A stretch of 64,000 nucleotides of DNA, from NCBI RefSeq assembly GCF_003789055.1, contig NZ_ML119086.1:281369-345368 (forward strand). The letters run 5' to 3'. Within the stretch, counting starts at the first letter, position 1, and every line of letters starts with the position of its first letter. The notes beneath the pieces were generated by a model. The model searched no databases, had not been told where the DNA came from, and worked only from the letters and a program-made list of their open reading frames with translations. The DNA is from Histidinibacterium lentulum (GTDB taxonomy: Bacteria; Pseudomonadota; Alphaproteobacteria; Rhodobacterales; Rhodobacteraceae). This document shows, piece by piece, positions 62,707 through 64,000 of this stretch. Made by a program: the position numbers and the translations under genes.

Positions 62707-62762
62707 GCCCACCTGCCGGCCCCGGGTCAGTCCCGGGGCCGGTCCCCCAGCGAGACAGGCAG

Positions 62763-63878
62763 ATGACCACCGTCACGACAGACCGACAGATCGACCCCCG
62801 CGTGGCCTCGGCCGCCGCCCACTGGTCGCACCGCTTCGTGGCCAACGGCGTGCCGCTCGCGGATTTCCAGGACGTGACGGGCGCGCTTACGGACTGGGAC
62901 GGCTGGTGCGCGGCCTGGGTCGCGCGGGGCGCCGTCCACGAGGACCTCGCCCGCGCCGCCGAGGATGGCGGGCACCTGCGCAGCGCGGCGGAGCACTGGA
63001 CCACCGCCGGCGTCTGCCACCATTTCGGCAAGTTCCTTTTCGTGCACCGCCCCGAGGAGATGCGCGCGGCGCATCTGCGGGCGGTCGCCGCCCGCAACGC
63101 CGCCCTGCCCCATCTCGACCTGCCGGGGGTGCGGGTTGAGATTCCATGGGGCGGGCATGTTCTTTATGGCAACCTGCGCAGGCCGCGCGGGGTGGAGCGC
63201 CCTCCGGTCGTCGTCATGGTCATGGGCCTCGACAGCGCCAAGGAGGAGATGCACACGAACGAGCAGGTCTTCCTCGACCGCGGCCTCGCCACGCTGGCCT
63301 TCGACGGGCCGGGACAGGGCGAGGCGGAATACGACATGCCCATCCATCCCGCCTACGAGGAGCCCGTGCGCGCCGTGGTGGACTGGATCGAGACCCGCGC
63401 CGATCTGGACGCGGCCCGGGTGGCGGTCTGGGGCGTCAGCCTCGGCGGCTATTACGCGCCCCGCGCCGCGGGGTTCGAGCCGCGGCTCAAGGCCTGCGTG
63501 TCCCTCACGGGGCCCTTCGATTTCGCCGAGGCCTTCGACCGGGCGCCGCCGCTGACGCGCGCCGCCTTCACCGCGCGCTGCTTCGCCCGGACCGAGGCCG
63601 AGGCGCGCGAGGTGGCCGCCGCGATGACGCTGGCGGAGGCCGCGCCCCGGATCGCCTGCCCGACCTACATCGTGGGCGGCGCCCTCGACCGCGTCCTGCC
63701 CCCCGACCATGCCGCGCGCCTGGCGGGGGCGGTGGCGGGTCCGGTCGTGCTGAACATGATCGAGGACGGCACCCACGTCGCCAACAACCGACCCTACAAG
63801 TATCGAACCCAGGTGGCCGACTGGCTCGCGGATATCCTCGCGGCCCGGTCACCGCAGACCTCAGGAGAGACACCATGA
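62763..63878 (+). CDS. Alpha/beta hydrolase resembling 2,6-dihydroxypseudooxynicotine hydrolase
   Basis: This is a 371-residue alpha/beta hydrolase with an N-terminal helical cap of about 120 residues. The predicted triad is Ser226 (GVSLGG), Asp309 (GALDRVLP) and His338 (DGTHVANN). The spacing (83 and 29 residues) equals that I recall for the C-C-cleaving DHPON hydrolase of nicotine breakdown (Ser217, Asp300, His329). VMVMGLDSAKEEMHTNEQVFLDRGLATLAFDGPGQGE is shown in parts: MGLDSAKEE and AFDGPGQGE are family motifs. It may split a C-C, ester or amide bond of the imported compound. The stop overlaps the next gene. Confidence 0.85.
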   Translation: MTTVTTDRQIDPRVASAAAHWSHRFVANGVPLADFQDVTGALTDWDGWCAAWVARGAVHEDLARAAEDGGHLRSAAEHWTTAGVCHHFGKFLFVHRPEEMRAAHLRAVAARNAALPHLDLPGVRVEIPWGGHVLYGNLRRPRGVERPPVVVMVMGLDSAKEEMHTNEQVFLDRGLATLAFDGPGQGEAEYDMPIHPAYEEPVRAVVDWIETRADLDAARVAVWGVSLGGYYAPRAAGFEPRLKACVSLTGPFDFAEAFDRAPPLTRAAFTARCFARTEAEAREVAAAMTLAEAAPRIACPTYIVGGALDRVLPPDHAARLAGAVAGPVVLNMIEDGTHVANNRPYKYRTQVADWLADILAARSPQTSGETP

Positions 63879-64000
63879 ACATGGCGTTGACGCCGAATGT
63901 ATTGCAGCCGATGGATCTTGATCCGCACTGGCGTTGGGAGGGTCGTTTGCCGGCGTGGGGTCATACGTCGGTGGATTTCGAGCGGCGCGTGGATCATGAC
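63875..64000 (+). CDS. Start of a probable M24-family (Xaa-Pro peptidase-like) protein (partial)
   Basis: Only 42 residues are visible before the window ends. HTSVDFERRVDHD resembles the lead-in of M24-fold proteins of the Xaa-Pro peptidase/creatinase/DddP group, but the catalytic domain is outside. The ATG overlaps the hydrolase stop by 4 bases and has AGGAGA upstream. Codon use differs from neighbours: 13 of 42 codons end in A or T and Leu is coded three times by TTG, which is unusual here and hints at separate origin or a different selection regime. Confidence 0.55.
   Translation, partial: MNMALTPNVLQPMDLDPHWRWEGRLPAWGHTSVDFERRVDHD

Overview
The window is GC-rich DNA with strong G/C preference at third codon positions and tightly packed, often 4-base-overlapping operons. 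A complete PhyR-NepR-EcfG general stress response locus restricts it to Alphaproteobacteria. The mix of urt, iol, glg and ots genes, plus intergenic hairpin elements carrying an AAATATCCC core, suggests a Rhodobacteraceae-type (Rhodobacterales) bacterium. The species cannot be named from the sequence alone. I saw no rRNA, tRNA, CRISPR array, prophage or insertion sequence.

Layout. 1-7245 (minus): a type I secretion cassette made of a BapA/Lap-like Ig-repeat adhesin, a lipoprotein TolC-like outer membrane factor, a LapB-like ABC exporter and the start of an HlyD-type adaptor that runs off the left edge. 7442-10867: the general stress response locus. A sensor kinase with a degraded ATPase domain, ecfG and nepR are on minus, divergent from phyR, and a consensus EcfG promoter lies before phyR. 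10930-14376 (minus): a YihY/BrkB membrane protein and otsBA trehalose synthesis. 14635-26838 (plus): a LacI regulator, a small P-loop kinase, the glycogen genes glgB-glgC-glgA-glgX-pgm, a PhnM-like amidohydrolase that has lost metal ligands, and a 68-residue hypothetical protein. 26845-32731 (minus): myo-inositol catabolism (iolC, iolD, iolE, a 72-residue membrane protein, iolB). 32922-34892 (minus): acs.

35314-43740 (plus): urea uptake urtABCDE, (S)-ureidoglycine aminohydrolase and an MFS carrier, forming a nitrogen-scavenging group. 43784-46541 (plus): holB, a TatD nuclease and a PhnP-like metallo-hydrolase, followed by an AEC-family carrier. 47566-53805 (minus): a polyamine-type ABC importer whose operon is split by a DUF1330 gene, a VOC gene and a short stretch with DnaA-box-like repeats. 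53990-56690 (minus): a three-gene lipid-linked glycosylation set (DPM1-like GT2, LAB_N protein, ArnT-like GT39). 56750-57499 (minus): a TauE/SafE permease. 57967-64000 (plus): an uptake and catabolism cluster with a 3-hydroxyisobutyrate-dehydrogenase-like reductase, a glutathione transferase, a TauABC/SsuABC-type importer, a DHPON-hydrolase-like alpha/beta hydrolase and the start of a probable M24-type protein. Its substrate is unknown.

The left 27 kb reads as a stress and reserve region (surface attachment, general stress response, trehalose, glycogen). The right 37 kb is mainly nutrient acquisition. The best candidates for something undescribed are the 58-64 kb catabolic cluster, the degenerate kinase and degenerate PhnM-like protein, and a dispersed repeat element that appears to have entered the urtC reading frame.
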